Source: Zopfochytrium polystomum (taxonomy: Eukaryota > Chytridiomycota > Chytridiomycetes > Chytridiales > Chytridiaceae). Taken from it: a stretch of DNA of 56,270 nt. Location of the stretch: the NCBI GenBank assembly GCA_025765615.1, contig JAIVFJ010000368.1, forward strand, positions 1 to 56,270, written 5' to 3'. Both the position numbers and the translations under genes were made by a program. Of this stretch, positions 1-11,528 are shown piece by piece. The notes beneath the pieces were generated by a model that saw nothing but the letters and a program-made list of their open reading frames with translations, did not search any database and was not told the origin of the DNA. The stretch's first letter is position 1; each line of letters opens with the position of its first letter.

Positions 1-426
1 TTTGCACACATTACCTACACCTTTTAAGATCCTCTGACCTGTCTTCAAGAGTAAAGATAAGTTGAGATGGCATAAGGGCTGGTCCCAGTGTTATCTACAC
101 CTTTCCAAATCTCTGACACTGTACAAGTGCTTAGAGGTGGTTTCAATCCCCAGTCTGGTAGACCACATCAGTGTGGCTTCACTCTAGCAATTTGATAGGA
201 ATGATTAAAGGAGCTTGACAGGGAGCCTGACTTACTTCTTTGCACACATAATTCCATGTAGGGCAACCAAGGCTGTTGCCCTAGGCTTTGTGCAACACTT
301 GTCCTCTCTCCAGCAGAGAGCAACAGTACAAAGCGTCATCTCAACAGGTTCAACAAAATTTTCACTTATCATTTCCCCCTGTCCCTATTATTAATACCGT
401 GCCTGGTGGCGAACAGGCGGGTTTCG
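1..426. other. Left edge, no gene seen
   Basis: I find no coding region, RNA gene or recognisable repeat here. The open frames on both strands run into the adjacent CT repeat and have no family resemblance. Confidence 0.5.
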
Positions 427-447
427 CTCTCTCTCTCTCTCTCTCTC

Positions 448-505
<58 letters not shown>

Positions 506-614
506 CTCTGCTTTCTCTCTCTCTCGCTCTCTTTGCTCGCTCTCTTCCTTCCCTGCTCTCTCTCTTCCTTTGCTCACTCTCTCTCCTCTCTCTCTCTGCT
601 CTCTGCTGGGTCAT
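427..614. repeat. (CT)n microsatellite tract
   Basis: Almost uninterrupted CT dinucleotides from about 427 to 520, followed by imperfect CT-rich sequence to about 614. The Leu/Ser-rich or Arg/Glu-rich open frames across it are translations of the repeat, not genes. Confidence 0.95.
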
Positions 615-863
615 TCGGCGGCCTCACACACACACTCGCTCTCTCTCACACCCGCCCTTTTTTTTTTGACTTTGTCTTCGATCCAACTGTCAGTCTGTCT
701 AGAAGCTTGCTCCGCCCGGGCCGTCGGCCCTAGTTTGTGTCTCGGCATGGGTGTGTCACGGCCATCCCATTCATGCGAGCATTGCCCAAATGATTTTCGC
801 CTGGCTGAGCCAGAAGCAGGAAAAAACGAGAAAAAGAAAAACAAAGCTCAGCCCGTCAAACCC

Positions 864-864
864 A

Positions 865-892
<28 letters not shown>
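864..892. repeat. (CTGT)n microsatellite
   Basis: Short tandem tetranucleotide CTGT array. It is the first of several tetranucleotide arrays upstream of the gene at 1970. Confidence 0.9.
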
Positions 893-895
<3 letters not shown>

Positions 896-1156
896 AGTCT
901 CTGTCTGTCTCATTCATTCTTCTTCTTTGTACGAGACACGCTTCCCAATTTTGGAATCAATGGCTTCCACGAACCAAAGAAAAGGGGAAAAAACAACAAA
1001 ACAACAACAATAACAACCAACAACAACGACAGCACCAACATCCACACACACGCGCACACACACAGACCAGAACGGTGGCGGGGTGAGCGAGCAGCCAAAC
1101 CGAAAGTCGGCTGTGCGTGCCCTGCAGCCAAGCAAAGACTTATTGTTATAGCATGA

Positions 1157-1162
1157 GAGGAG

Positions 1163-1214
<52 letters not shown>

Positions 1215-1350
1215 AAGAGAGAGAGAGAGAGAGACAGAGAGAGAAACAGAGAGAGAGAAACATCGAAAGGACAGACAGACAGACAGACGAAGTCGATGCA
1301 CTCGCTGCCAGTCAGTCAGTCAGTCAGTCAATCAATCAATCAATCGATCA
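1157..1350. repeat. (GA)n tract followed by (ACAG)n and (CAGT/CAAT)n arrays
   Basis: A GA-rich tract runs to about 1260, then ACAG repeats at 1270-1289 and CAGT/CAAT repeats at about 1310-1350. The GA tract is the reverse complement of the CT tract at 427-614, so the two form a long-range inverted repeat. Confidence 0.9.
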
Positions 1351-1415
1351 TTCAATCCATCCCCAGTTGCTCGCTCGCTCGGGTTGCTCGGTGGTGGGTG
1401 GTGGGTCACGGTCCA

Positions 1416-1419
<4 letters not shown>

Positions 1420-1457
<38 letters not shown>

Positions 1458-1523
1458 GTGAGAGCGCCGTCGCCCCCCGCCGCCCGCGTGCGTCTTCACG
1501 GTCTCCTCGCTCCCCTTCTCCTC

Positions 1524-1581
<58 letters not shown>

Positions 1582-1590
1582 TCTCTCCTC
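1420..1590. repeat. (GA)n and (CT)n pair in inverted orientation
   Basis: GA repeats at about 1420-1455 and CT repeats at about 1530-1580 are separated by about 75 bp and could pair as a hairpin. They lie within 550 bp of the start codon at 1970, so they may be in its promoter or 5' leader. A TGAC tetranucleotide array follows at about 1770-1800. Confidence 0.85.
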
Positions 1591-1969
1591 TCCTCAACTC
1601 TCGGTCGCCACTAACGGAAATTTGTTCCCACGCAGAGCCAGCAATAGTCTTCGGCCTTTGGCCGTCTCCGCCCGACCGCCTCCGCGCCTGCTCCAACTCG
1701 ACTCGCGCACGCTCTGCAGTGACGGGGCGCTCCCTGCCGACTCGAGCTCCGACGCTGGTCCAACTGATTGACCCACTGACTGACTGACTGTCTGACTGAC
1801 TGCCCTGTCCAGGGGAGCAGCGAAGGAAAGGGGTGTGGGGGAAGAGGGGCGAGGCGAGGGGACCGGGAGGCGGCTGCAGCACTCATAGAGCTGTTCGGGC
1901 CCAGTCGACGCTCCGCGTTGCCATCGCGGGCACAGAACACGTCAGCGAAGAAGCTTTGTTCAACGCTGC

Positions 1970-4247
1970 ATGGCCGCGCTAGTCACCCCTCGCTCTTCAT
2001 CGATAGCTGCAGTAGCCATGCTTCAATCAAAAAAGTCTCGAGAGCAGCTTCGACAGCAGCCGCAGCAGCAGCAGCAGGGTCTTCCTCTTGAGCAGCAGCT
2101 TCCAGCGGCTCCCGTTGCCGTTCCCGCTTTGGGCACCTTCTCGTCTGATTCGAGGCCGGTTGCTCCGGCTCGGCGCGCCATGAACCTTCCCGCCGACTAT
2201 AAGCATCTTCTACAGTCAGAGTACCTCAGCGGCGACAGAGCGACCCCCGACGAATCCTTTTCAGTCCCGTCCGGGACAGTTTCTCCCCTTTCCCAGTCCG
2301 CTCCGTCACACTCCTTCTCCGCGTCATCTGCATTCCTGTACTCCTCTACCTCTTCTATCCCGTGGTCGAACTACGGTGACTCCCTGGACCCGAGCGAACT
2401 AAACGACATCATCGCGGCATTCGAGGACAGTAGTGGTCAAGAGGACCTTGACAACCCATCGCGTGGGCGCGATCGAATCGTGCCTCCGCGCTCCGCCTCA
2501 CAGCATGCCCTCAGCATTCGGCGGACGAGTCAGGACCCTTCCAGTTTTGGCGCTCGGCAAGGCCGCTCGCCCTCACCTGCCCCGCGGCAGCCGCCGACCC
2601 CGCAGCAAGAGCAAGATCGGCAGCAGCGGAAACAGCAAACGCAGAGGCAACCCCGGCTCCTTGCGCCGCCACGCAAACACTCTGCGGAACATCTGGGCGA
2701 CCGAAAGTTGAACGTCCTGCCGCGTTCGCCAGCTGTTCCCCAAGCTACCTTTAAAAGCGACGCGCTATTGAGCGAAAACACCCTGCTGGAATCGTCTGCA
2801 ACGAGCAAGTCGCTCCCTGCGAGCCACCCGGACGGCACGGAATACCGGCAAGAGCCTCTCGTGACAATTGGGCCTCGGGCAAAGTCCTTTCCGGCGAATA
2901 TGAGACTGTTCCATCCAGCCGTGGAATCGTCTTCGAGTTCAAACTTAAACGACGGCAGCAGCAAACAGAACAGTACCACTCAAAACAACCCAAGCAGTAA
3001 GAGCAAGAATCACAGCAATCATGATGAAAGAAGGGGGAGAAGCACCAGCAATATCAAAGAAAACAGCAATACCCACGGCAGCAGTAGCAGCAATACCAAC
3101 ATTTACATAAGCGGTAGTGGAAACAAATCAGCCAATCACGGTAGCGCAAGTGGCAACCCGCATCCCTTTCCTCCCACCACACCAACCACGCCAACTCAAC
3201 AGCGACAGGCGCCCTTTCCGCCGGTGCCACGAAAGGACGTAACCAGCGGCAGCGGGGGGTTCTTCAATAGCAACCCACAACAACAGCAGCACTCGCACCA
3301 GCAGCAGCAGACGCAGAATCAGAACCGGGCACCATCGCGTCTCTCTGGTGGGTCACCCGTCCAGTCCGCACCGCCCGCCTCGTCGAACCCACTTCATCCA
3401 AATCCTCAGCCTCAGCCACAAAGACCGCCGTCGTCCCAAGCATCATCATCATCGTCACCCTCCCAGCAGCAGCAGCAGCACTTACATCAGCATTATCATC
3501 AGCAACAAAATCAAAATCAAAACCAATCTCAACATCAACACCAACAGCAGCATCACCATCCGCCGCGCGCGAGGACGCCGACGCCAGGAACTGGAGGACC
3601 CTCGGCGGGACCGCCGCGTGCGAGAACCCCGACGCCAGGCGCTCCAGGGCCGTCTGCGCAAGCGCCGCGGTCAAGGACCCCGACTCCGGGGACGTCGGGA
3701 GCTCCAGCGCCGCGTTCCAAGACTCCGACGCCAGCACCACCGTTGGCAGCGCCCGCACCGCGATCCCGGACCCCGACGCCCGGAATGGGCACGTCGTCGA
3801 CAAGTGCGCCGCTACTTCCAAAGGAAGCGCCGCCAATGCCGTCTGGAAGGCGAACGCCGACGCCGACTCCACCGACTGTTGTGTCGTTCGCGTCGACACC
3901 GGCAGCACCCACGTCGATTTCTAACGGCAGCGGCAGCAGCAGTAGCGGAATTCTGCATACAACACCCCTCCTGCTTGGTGGGCCCGTACCACCGATGTAC
4001 GTGAGCCCTCAGCCACAAGGGCAGGCGTTTTTTTGCCAAGACGAAGCAAAAGCTGTGGGACTTCGCAACCGCGGCAGCGGGCGTGATGGGAGGGGGCGGC
4101 AGTGGAGGCGGGAGCGGCGGCGGCAGCGCTACCGACGATGTATTGGATGCGGGGATTTTCCAGGAGAATGCGGTGCATCCTGAGGCATTGATGAAGCGAA
4201 GTGCGGGCGCTCGCGGGGGCGTTGGGTTTGGCAAGGGTATGCTTGGA

Positions 4248-4282
<35 letters not shown>

Positions 4283-4841
4283 TGGAGGTGGTGGAGCAGG
4301 CCAAGGTGTTGGCGGCGGGGGCGCTATCGGAGGGGGAGGCGGTGGAGGAGGATCTGGGGGCGGCAACAGCGGAGGCAACTACAAGATCAGCAATGGTTTG
4401 AGTGCCGTCAAGCCGTCGGCTCCCGGCGGAGGAAGCGGGATGTCGGCTGGCATGGGAGCAGTCCAAGGTGCGCCTCAGGGCCATGCGCTTGTAGGGCAGT
4501 TCGCTGGTGGCGGCGGAGGCAACGGCGGCGGCGCCCAAGTTGGGGTCCGCGGAGAGGCGGGGGCGGCGATGATGGCGCTGCGGCGTCGCGGGTCGCTGAC
4601 GCGGACAACATCGATTGTGGAGCGCGAGCGCCTGGCGGCGCTCGAAAAAGTGCGTGAGCGGAGCGCGGAAGCGGTTGCTGTCCCGCCCCTCAGCCGGTCG
4701 TACCTAGCGAGCCTGGCGGCGGGCAGCAGCAGCATTGCGATCGGGGCAGGCCTTCAAGAGGTTCGCAGCCCCCCGCCGGCATACCAGGACGCGGGCGGCG
4801 GGCGCCGGCGCACTTCGGTGGACATGATCTTCCGAACTTGA
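1970..4841 (+). CDS. Low-complexity protein of unknown function, with one frameshift
   Basis: I do not recognise this protein. It starts at ATG 1970 and reads about 690 residues in one frame. That part has glutamine runs near the N terminus, a Ser/Asn-rich middle, His/Gln runs, and at about 3566-3880 six imperfect units around a core RTPTP motif. At a run of seven T (4028-4034) the natural reading moves to another frame: that frame gives FFAKTKQKLWDF, then a poly-glycine tract and a final segment ending SVDMIFRT at stop 4839-4841, while the first frame dissolves into arginine-rich nonsense. Removing one T would join them into about 957 residues. No transmembrane segment or catalytic motif is visible. 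It is probably a disordered scaffold or regulatory protein; the TP sites could be targets of proline-directed kinases. The gene call is fairly secure, the function unknown. Confidence 0.7.
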
Positions 4842-5650
4842 CTTCAGGTAATTTTTCCTATCCCCTCTCTTGCATAAGAAGTGGCACTCCAAGTTGTTCT
4901 TATTTTGTTTTGTGTCCCCTTTCCCCTTTTTTTTTGATTATGCCTACCTCCCTCCTTTGATGATCCAACACGAAGTCAGCCTATGCCTTTCTCTTTTGTT
5001 TTTTTTTGTTCCCCGATCCCTTCCCTTACCCTACTTTCTCTTCTACCTCTTCTCCCCTTCCTTTCTTCTTTTTTTTTTTTGGCCAACCTGCTCTTGCAGC
5101 CTCTTCTTTTTATGTTTTTCATTATTTGATTCAACCCCCAACCGTTCAGTTTCTGTTCCGAGATTTGGAGTTGAAGAGCGGAGTTTGAAAGTGCCGTGTG
5201 GGGGGATAAGTTTGTTCGGACTCCGCTACCTCCACTTCCCCTTCCCCCCCCCCCCCTTGCGTTATTTGCCATCCCACGGAATTCTTTCCATTCGCACGTT
5301 CGCACCTGCAATCGATGACACGCGGCGTGAATGTTCTCTCTCTCCCACACTCACTCCGTCCCTCTCACACCTTTGTTTCTGCATAAATAGGAGACCGCAG
5401 ACTCTTCATTCCGCCTTCTCCCCCCTGCTCTGAACTCCGGGACCTCATCCCTTGTACCCCTTCCCCCCGCCCCTCTTCGTAGCGTGTAAGATTAAGGCAA
5501 AAGAAAGAAGAAGAAAAATCGAGTCGAAGCTAAGGATAGAGTTGCGCCGTCCGTTTGTTCCAGCTGCAGCCGAACTCCACCCACTCTGCACTCCGCAGCT
5601 GTGCCCGCTCCCTGCCAAACTCCACCGTCCTCAGCGGCCGCCAGAAAAAA
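4842..5650. other. Intergenic, pyrimidine-rich, no gene seen
   Basis: Long T-rich and C-rich runs on the + strand, including poly-T near 5070 and poly-C near 5247. Nothing here has coding character. It should hold the 3' end of the upstream gene and the promoter and leader of the gene at 5651. Confidence 0.5.
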
Positions 5651-8600
5651 ATGCCCGAAGACCCCTCAGCAGCACCTACATCCCTGCCACGGCCCGACAC
5701 CGGCAACCCATTCCGGCCCGCAGCGCCCGCCGGCCTCCTCACCACCGCTCCCACCACCCCTCCCACCACGCCTCCTCCCACCACTCCTCTTGCCTCCGCC
5801 CCACCGCCGCGGCCGCGGCCGCCACCACCACTGGCACCTCCTCCGGCTTTGCGACCGGACCGCCGCAACCGCCACCTTTCCATCCGGGAACCCTCCCGCA
5901 CCGCGCGACCGTCGGTGAACGGAAACCCGTTCCGCGCGGGCGGCGGTAACGGCTACGGCAGCGTGCGGGGCGGCGGCGTGAGCGGACGACCACAACGACG
6001 GCGGCGACGAAGACGGCGGCAACGACGATGACGACACCGGCTCGAGAAACGAGGCTGGCGGGCTGGCGGAGCCCACGGTCCTTGGCGCGACGGCGGTGGC
6101 GACGACGGGTCTGGAGGCGTTTTCAGGGCGATTTGGGCGACGTGACGGGGGGGCGACGCCGACGACGAGGCCGGTGACGACGCAGAGACTGCGTCGGACA
6201 GCGCAGCGGCGGCGACGGCGGCGGTGGCGGAGCGGCGCCGGGTCGTGGCGAGGCGGCGAGGACGTGGCCGCGTGTTGCCGGTCCCCGGGTGCGGCGGCAC
6301 CGACGGCGGGGGTGGGTGCTCTATCGGGTCGGCGGCGGGCGCGGGCGGGTCGCAGCAGGGGTCTGTCGCCTCATCGACGCGCGGGCTCCTGCTGGGTTCA
6401 GGCGTCAGCGACGGCGTCGGCGGCGAGGGCAACGGCTTTAGCGGCGACGGTAACGACGAGGTTACAGCCGCTGCAGGCGCCGCGGCTGTTCCACTGGATC
6501 CTCCTCCTCCTCCTTCGCACGACGGCGCTGTGGACGACGGCGGTGGCGGTTGTGCAGTGCCAGCGTACGAGTACGCGACGACGGCGGCGTGCGAGTCGTG
6601 CGCGGAGGGTGCGCGGGAGGCGCGACGGACTGCGTTTTCGACGCGCCGCGGGAGGAGGTGGCGGCGGCACGAGCAGCAGCAGCGTTACGGCGACCGTGCG
6701 GGATCGGGGTCGTCGGACTCGGGGTCGCCGAGCACGACGCGGCGGACGCCGGTGCGGCTGCGGGTGTGCTTTTGCGTGTTTTGGAGCAAGGTCGCGGTGG
6801 CGGGAGCGCTCGCCGTTGCGGGCCTGGGGTGGATGTAAGGACTTGGGTTTTTTACCCGGATATGTTTGCTTCTTTTTTTGTTGGTCATTCGGCACCCCTT
6901 TCAACCCTCTTTTCCAACCCCCTCCGCATCCCTCGCAGGGCCTTCCAGATCTGGACGCTCCACCTCGCGGCCGTAGATGCGCGCGGGCTCGGTGCACTCG
7001 CAATTGTTCCGTCGCCTCCGCCGCCGCCGCCGCCGCAACCGACGCCGGCGTCCACTTCCCCTGTTTCTCCTCCTTCTTCGCCAACCGCCACGATCGCAGA
7101 GGCGGACGCCACCGCAGCCGCCACCTGCACCACCGCGCCGTCGCCGGTGGCAACAGCGCTCGTCGCGTCCGGGTCGCCGCCTGACTGGGCGGTTGTGGCT
7201 GGAGCGCTACAGCAGCGGCGGCGGCAAGGGGGGCGGCGGGCGCAGCTCGAGCCGCCGGCGGGGACCGCACTGTGGGGTTTTGAGCTGGACTGGGAGACGG
7301 ATGGGCCGACGGCCTTGATGCAGCGGCTGCGGGCTGCGTCGGGCGATGCCAGTGACGGCGGCGCCGGCGGAGGTGGCGGCGGGCCGGCTGTCTTCGCGGC
7401 CGAGCTGGGTGAGTACACGGGGTTCTTCTCTTTCTTTTTTCTTTCCATCCCTGTTTCCCCCGTCGTCTCACCGATGTAATAAACCACCCTCCTTCTCATT
7501 AAAATAAAAACGCCCCTCTCTTGAAACTCTCACACGCACGCACGCACGCCACGCACGTACATCACACCAGCCATCAACGCGACGCACACGCCCACGGCCG
7601 AGCTGCTGCAGCTCGCGGCGCGGCTCCTGCAGGCGCCATTCGCGTCTTCGACCGCGTCTGCGTCGGGTGCAGCGACCCAGCCCCCACCGCCGCCGCTGCC
7701 GCCGCTGACACCGCCGCTATCGCTGCCGGTACTGCTGGTCCGCGTTGTGCCGACGGCGGCGGCGGTCGAGGCAATCGCGAACGCGTCGCTGTGGCGGCTT
7801 GCGCTGGCGCTCCGGAGCGTGAACGTTGACGCGGGACTCCCTGCGATGGTGGCCTACTGCCCCGGCATGAACGGTTCGTTTTTGCGCGGCGGTCGGGAGG
7901 GCGCTTTCTTTTTGTTCTTCTTTCATATTCCCCCATTTCTGCCACCACCAAAGTCTCACCCAGCGGGCTCACACACACAACTCCTAAAACATAGATCCTT
8001 GGCGAGCTGGTTACGGCCTCCGACCAAAGGAGATGCTTGCTAGCTTCCGGACTCTCAGCGCGTACATCCAGTACGCTGCGCCTAACACAGGTGAGGCGCT
8101 CTTGCGGTTCTCATTTCTCACCCCGTTTTTTTTTCCCTCACCCACCTTCTCCAAATACGACCAAAAAAAAAAAAATTATCAAAGCCTTGATATGGAACCC
8201 TGCTCTGGGAACCGACTATCCGTTCTTTGGCAGCGAGTTTGCGCCATCAGTGCGGTCGGTCGGCGACGAGAACGCCGCGCTGTTGGATACTGATGGGGAC
8301 GGCGCAATCACGATGCGGGACGACCCTTACAGGTATGTGAATGTTTGCCGTGTGAGTGTGTGTGTGTGTAAGATTGTGTGGGAGTAACGGCGTCCAATAG
8401 GGCAGCTGGAAGGAGATTTTTGTATCTTCTTTGAAGTGACCAGACCCACCTGACGCTAATTATACCTCCTTCGTTTGTGCTGCAGCCCATTCTATCCTGG
8501 TGCAGAGGTAATCAGCCGAAAGAGAGCGGGGTTTGAGGGAGAGAAAGATGGGCTCCCTTTCACTTTCACCCCTCTAAACCACTCCGTTACCCACACCCTC

Positions 8601-9529
8601 TCCATTGACATAAACTCTCACGCTCCTCCCAACCCCCCTTTCCTCATTGCCGTACCATCGAAACCCGTTGAAGTACGTTGACTGGGTTGCCATGTGAGTT
8701 CAACCATAGCTCGAAGGGACGAGGAAGGAAACAACTAACAGCCGAAACGTACAACCTGGCGTGAAACTACCGTCAATAGCAACATCCTCACGCCAGAGCT
8801 TAAAGTACCTGTGCCGCAGAGCTCGCCGCCACTGCCGCCACCGCCCAGGACGGCATCAAATAGTACGTCTCTCGCGAGGTCATCTGCGGCGACCTTGACG
8901 GCAACGGCGAGCACGGCGACGGAGTCGGCGGTCGCGACGCCGCCGCCGGCGGCGTTTCTTCTCCGCGTCCGAGCTGTTGTCCCTCGCGCACGTTTGCTGC
9001 GTTCTGCGAGACGTACGTCGGCGGAGCAGCGTCAGCAGGGAGCGGCGACCGCCGCCATCCCCTCGCGCTGCTCGACGCCGGCTACGGCGTGGCGGATGAC
9101 GGAGCGGGCTCGCCGGTCGTGGACGCGGCGCAGCGGCAGTTTTGGCGCGACGTGGTTAGCGCGACCGCGGCAGAAGCGGCGGCGGTGTCGGCGGCGGTGT
9201 CAGCGGCGGTGACGGGCTCCGCTTCCGGTTCCGGTTCGGGCGCCGCGGAGCGGCGAGAGCCGCGGGCCGGGTTCGCCAAGATGGTGGTGTGGCGAGAGCG
9301 CCGGGACCAGCGGTACGAATACGGCGTGACGCGGCGCGGGACTGCGACTGCCGCCGCGTGGGGTGCAGACGTGGGGTATGGCGACACGCGGCCGTGCACG
9401 CGCAGCAGTCGAGGGCGCGGCGGGAACAGCAGTGCTTTGTTGCAGCTGCCAATGATGCTGTGGGGCGGCGAAGTTGCCGTGGCATGTGACGGCGCGCTGG
9501 ACGCGGCAATCGGCTGTTCGGCGGCTTGA
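5651..9529 (+). CDS. GH26-like protein with predicted membrane anchor, multi-exon
   Basis: The C-terminal two thirds resemble the GH26-like proteins of fungi: ALIWNPALGTDYPFF, then an aspartate-rich DTDGDG stretch, DPYSPFYPGAEYVDWV, and a late FWRDVV...KMVVWRERRDQRYEYGV block. GT-AG exons joining in frame are: to 6834, 6939-7408, 7571-7873, 7995-8090, 8185-8332, 8486-8507, 8674-8693, 8780 to about 8804, and about 8864-9529. A hydrophobic stretch (VAVAGALAVAGLGW) ends at the 6834 junction and suggests a type II anchor before an extracellular domain. The N-terminal 5651-6600 part is Pro/Arg/Gly-rich and its frame is not resolved. ATG 5651 is chosen because it opens the MPEDPSAAP frame. The motifs expected to carry the acid/base and nucleophile Glu read PGMND and LDAGYG here, so mannanase activity is doubtful. 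Confidence 0.72.
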
Positions 9530-9682
9530 GCGTGAAGTTGGCTGGCTACCCCTCGTTCTCTATATCTACTCAGTGCATCATTAAGAGTGAATTTGAGAAT
9601 TGTAGAATAATTACGCATTGTATTAGAGCACTTTGTGGTTCAAAAGTTCACTTCCCATGAAACCCGTCCCCACTCGCTTCAT

Positions 9683-10426
9683 TCACAGGTGGGCGAGGAC
9701 GCTCTCGACCGATGACGCCTCAAAGCCCTTGGGGTCGATGCCAACGTAGGTGACCTTGAGGTCGTCAATGACGATGGCGAAGCGCTTCGAGACGCGGGCG
9801 CCGAGCGGCAGCGGGCCCTTCGACAGGTCCTGGGTCAGGCCCAGGGGGCCGAGAAGGTCGCCGTTCGAGTCCGACAGCATGACAATGTTGGCGGCGGCCG
9901 CGCCCTGCGCCTTGCCCCACGCGTCCTGGACAAACACGTCGTAGCAGTTGACGACCGCCACGGCCTCAACGCCCTTGGCCTTGAGCTCTGCGGCCTTGGC
10001 CACGAAGCCGGGCAGCTGCTGGATAGAGCACGTCGGCGAGAACGGGATGGGGATGCCAACGAGCACGGCGCGCTTCCCCTTGAAGAGCTCGGTCGTTGAG
10101 GTCTTTTGCGGGAGCGCGCATGCGTCCTGTGCGACGGTGTTTGTATGTGTTTGCGTGTTAGTGTGTGAAGTGTGTTTTAGAGGTTAGTGCGGCTGGTATG
10201 GATTCGGTGGTAAGCGATCAACATTACGGGTGGCGGGAGGAGTGCGAGGAGGAGGAGCACGAGAAGGCAGGATGGCATTTGAGTGAGTAGCGTGCAACGA
10301 CGTGCTGCTTGCCTGCCGGCTGGCTCCTTGTGTACGAACGCGATCGTTGTGCGACGGCCTTCTCTCCCTCGGGAGAACCATCATCATCACCATCATCACC
10401 ATCATCCTGGATCGCTCTCGCCTCTT

Positions 10427-10462
<36 letters not shown>

Positions 10463-10624
10463 GCACTCTCACTGCGATCTATGCTCTCTCTCTATACTCT
10501 CTCTCTACACTCTCTCCACGCTCTCTCCCTTTACCTTGTCGTGCGAGTTGGACGAGGTCCACAGCGTGATGCCCTCGGGGATCGAGTCGCCGACCTTGAC
10601 GATGGGGACCTCAACGGCAGACAT
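9683..10624 (-). CDS. Peroxiredoxin, Prx5/PMP20 type
   Basis: Two exons on the minus strand, 10535-10624 and 9683-10126, join in phase 0 across a GT-AG intron to give 177 residues, a normal length for this family. Such enzymes reduce hydrogen peroxide and alkyl hydroperoxides with a peroxidatic cysteine and a glutathione or thioredoxin reductant. The active-site loop reads PFSPTCS, with Cys63 as the predicted peroxidatic residue; Ser replaces the more usual Thr before PTC. The Arg in ARVSKRFAIVIDD matches the conserved arginine region. Cys33 and Cys84 are also present, and which one resolves, if any, is unclear. The C-terminal tripeptide AHL fits the peroxisomal PTS1 consensus, as in PMP20 proteins. 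The start MSAVEVP lies just upstream of the conserved first strand. No frameshift is seen. Confidence 0.9.
10127..10534 (-). repeat. Peroxiredoxin intron carrying microsatellites
   Basis: A 408-bp intron, far longer than the 46-62 bp introns at the right end of the window. On the + strand it contains a CAT/CAC array at about 10380-10406 and CT repeats at about 10432-10460, which account for the extra length. Confidence 0.85.
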
Positions 10625-10814
10625 GATGAAAGAAGAAGGATAGAAGGGAGGGGGATTCTGCGGCGAGTCAGAGGATTTTGTCTCAATACTGGATTTTTGT
10701 CTCAATTATATTTTATTCTCTTTTATTGTGTATTCTATGTATTTTTTTTTTTTTAAGTTTCTTTTCATGGGGATTTGAAATGGCACCCCCCCTCCGACCT
10801 AACTCTCTCATCGG

Positions 10815-10878
<64 letters not shown>
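10815..10878. repeat. (CT)n microsatellite
   Basis: A CT dinucleotide tract upstream of the peroxiredoxin start. A run of about 19 A follows near 11085-11103. No gene is seen between 10625 and 11528. Confidence 0.9.
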
Positions 10879-10881
<3 letters not shown>

Positions 10882-11528
10882 GCCTCTCCGTTTTCGGCTA
10901 ATTTTGTATCAAAGCATATTTAATACACACGCTCTTTTTCCGTCCCAATTAATCATCCGACGACGTGTGGGGGGGGGGTTGGGGGTGGTGTGTGGGGTTT
11001 CGGTACCGTACTTGCTGTGCCCATAAGTTCCAGAAAATGAGTGGGAAGGCCAATCAGAGGGAGTTTCCGGACTTGAAAACGAACAAAAAAAAAAAAAAAA
11101 AAAGAATCAAAAACGTGACATGGAATTTCAAGGAAACTCCGCACCCAGACCAAAGGGGATCAGCTCTATCTTGCAGGGTCGGCCGCCAGTGAAGATTTGT
11201 TTTTGCTTGTTACTAAAGTGTGCTAAACCTTGGCACTGAGCAAATTTGGGAATAAATTAGAATATAGAAGAAATTTTGGATTCCCCTCCAACCTATTGTG
11301 ACTGTCAGTTATCGTTCTGAAGATGCCCATGGGGAGAGCAAGCCACCACCAATGCAGACCCAGGTGCTGGCTTGTGCTGTTGACAAATACTCTGAGCATT
11401 AAGTGGAACGGAAACCTGGTGTAAACAGGTTTCCTCCTCCTCTGCTCAAGCAGATAATATTGGAGAGGGTTTTACTCTGTGCCAGTCACGCTACTAAAGG
11501 AATTCAAATTGCCAGTGTAAGCCACAAT

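Noticed and set aside
288..1461. Long Leu/Ser-rich and Arg/Glu-rich open frames
   Set aside because: They are translations of (CT)n and (GA)n microsatellites, present in several frames on both strands, with no motif.
9082..9618. Minus-strand Ala/Pro/Arg-rich open frame under the GH26-like gene
   Set aside because: It is a GC-rich shadow; the + frame carries the conserved FWRDVV and KMVVWRERR blocks.
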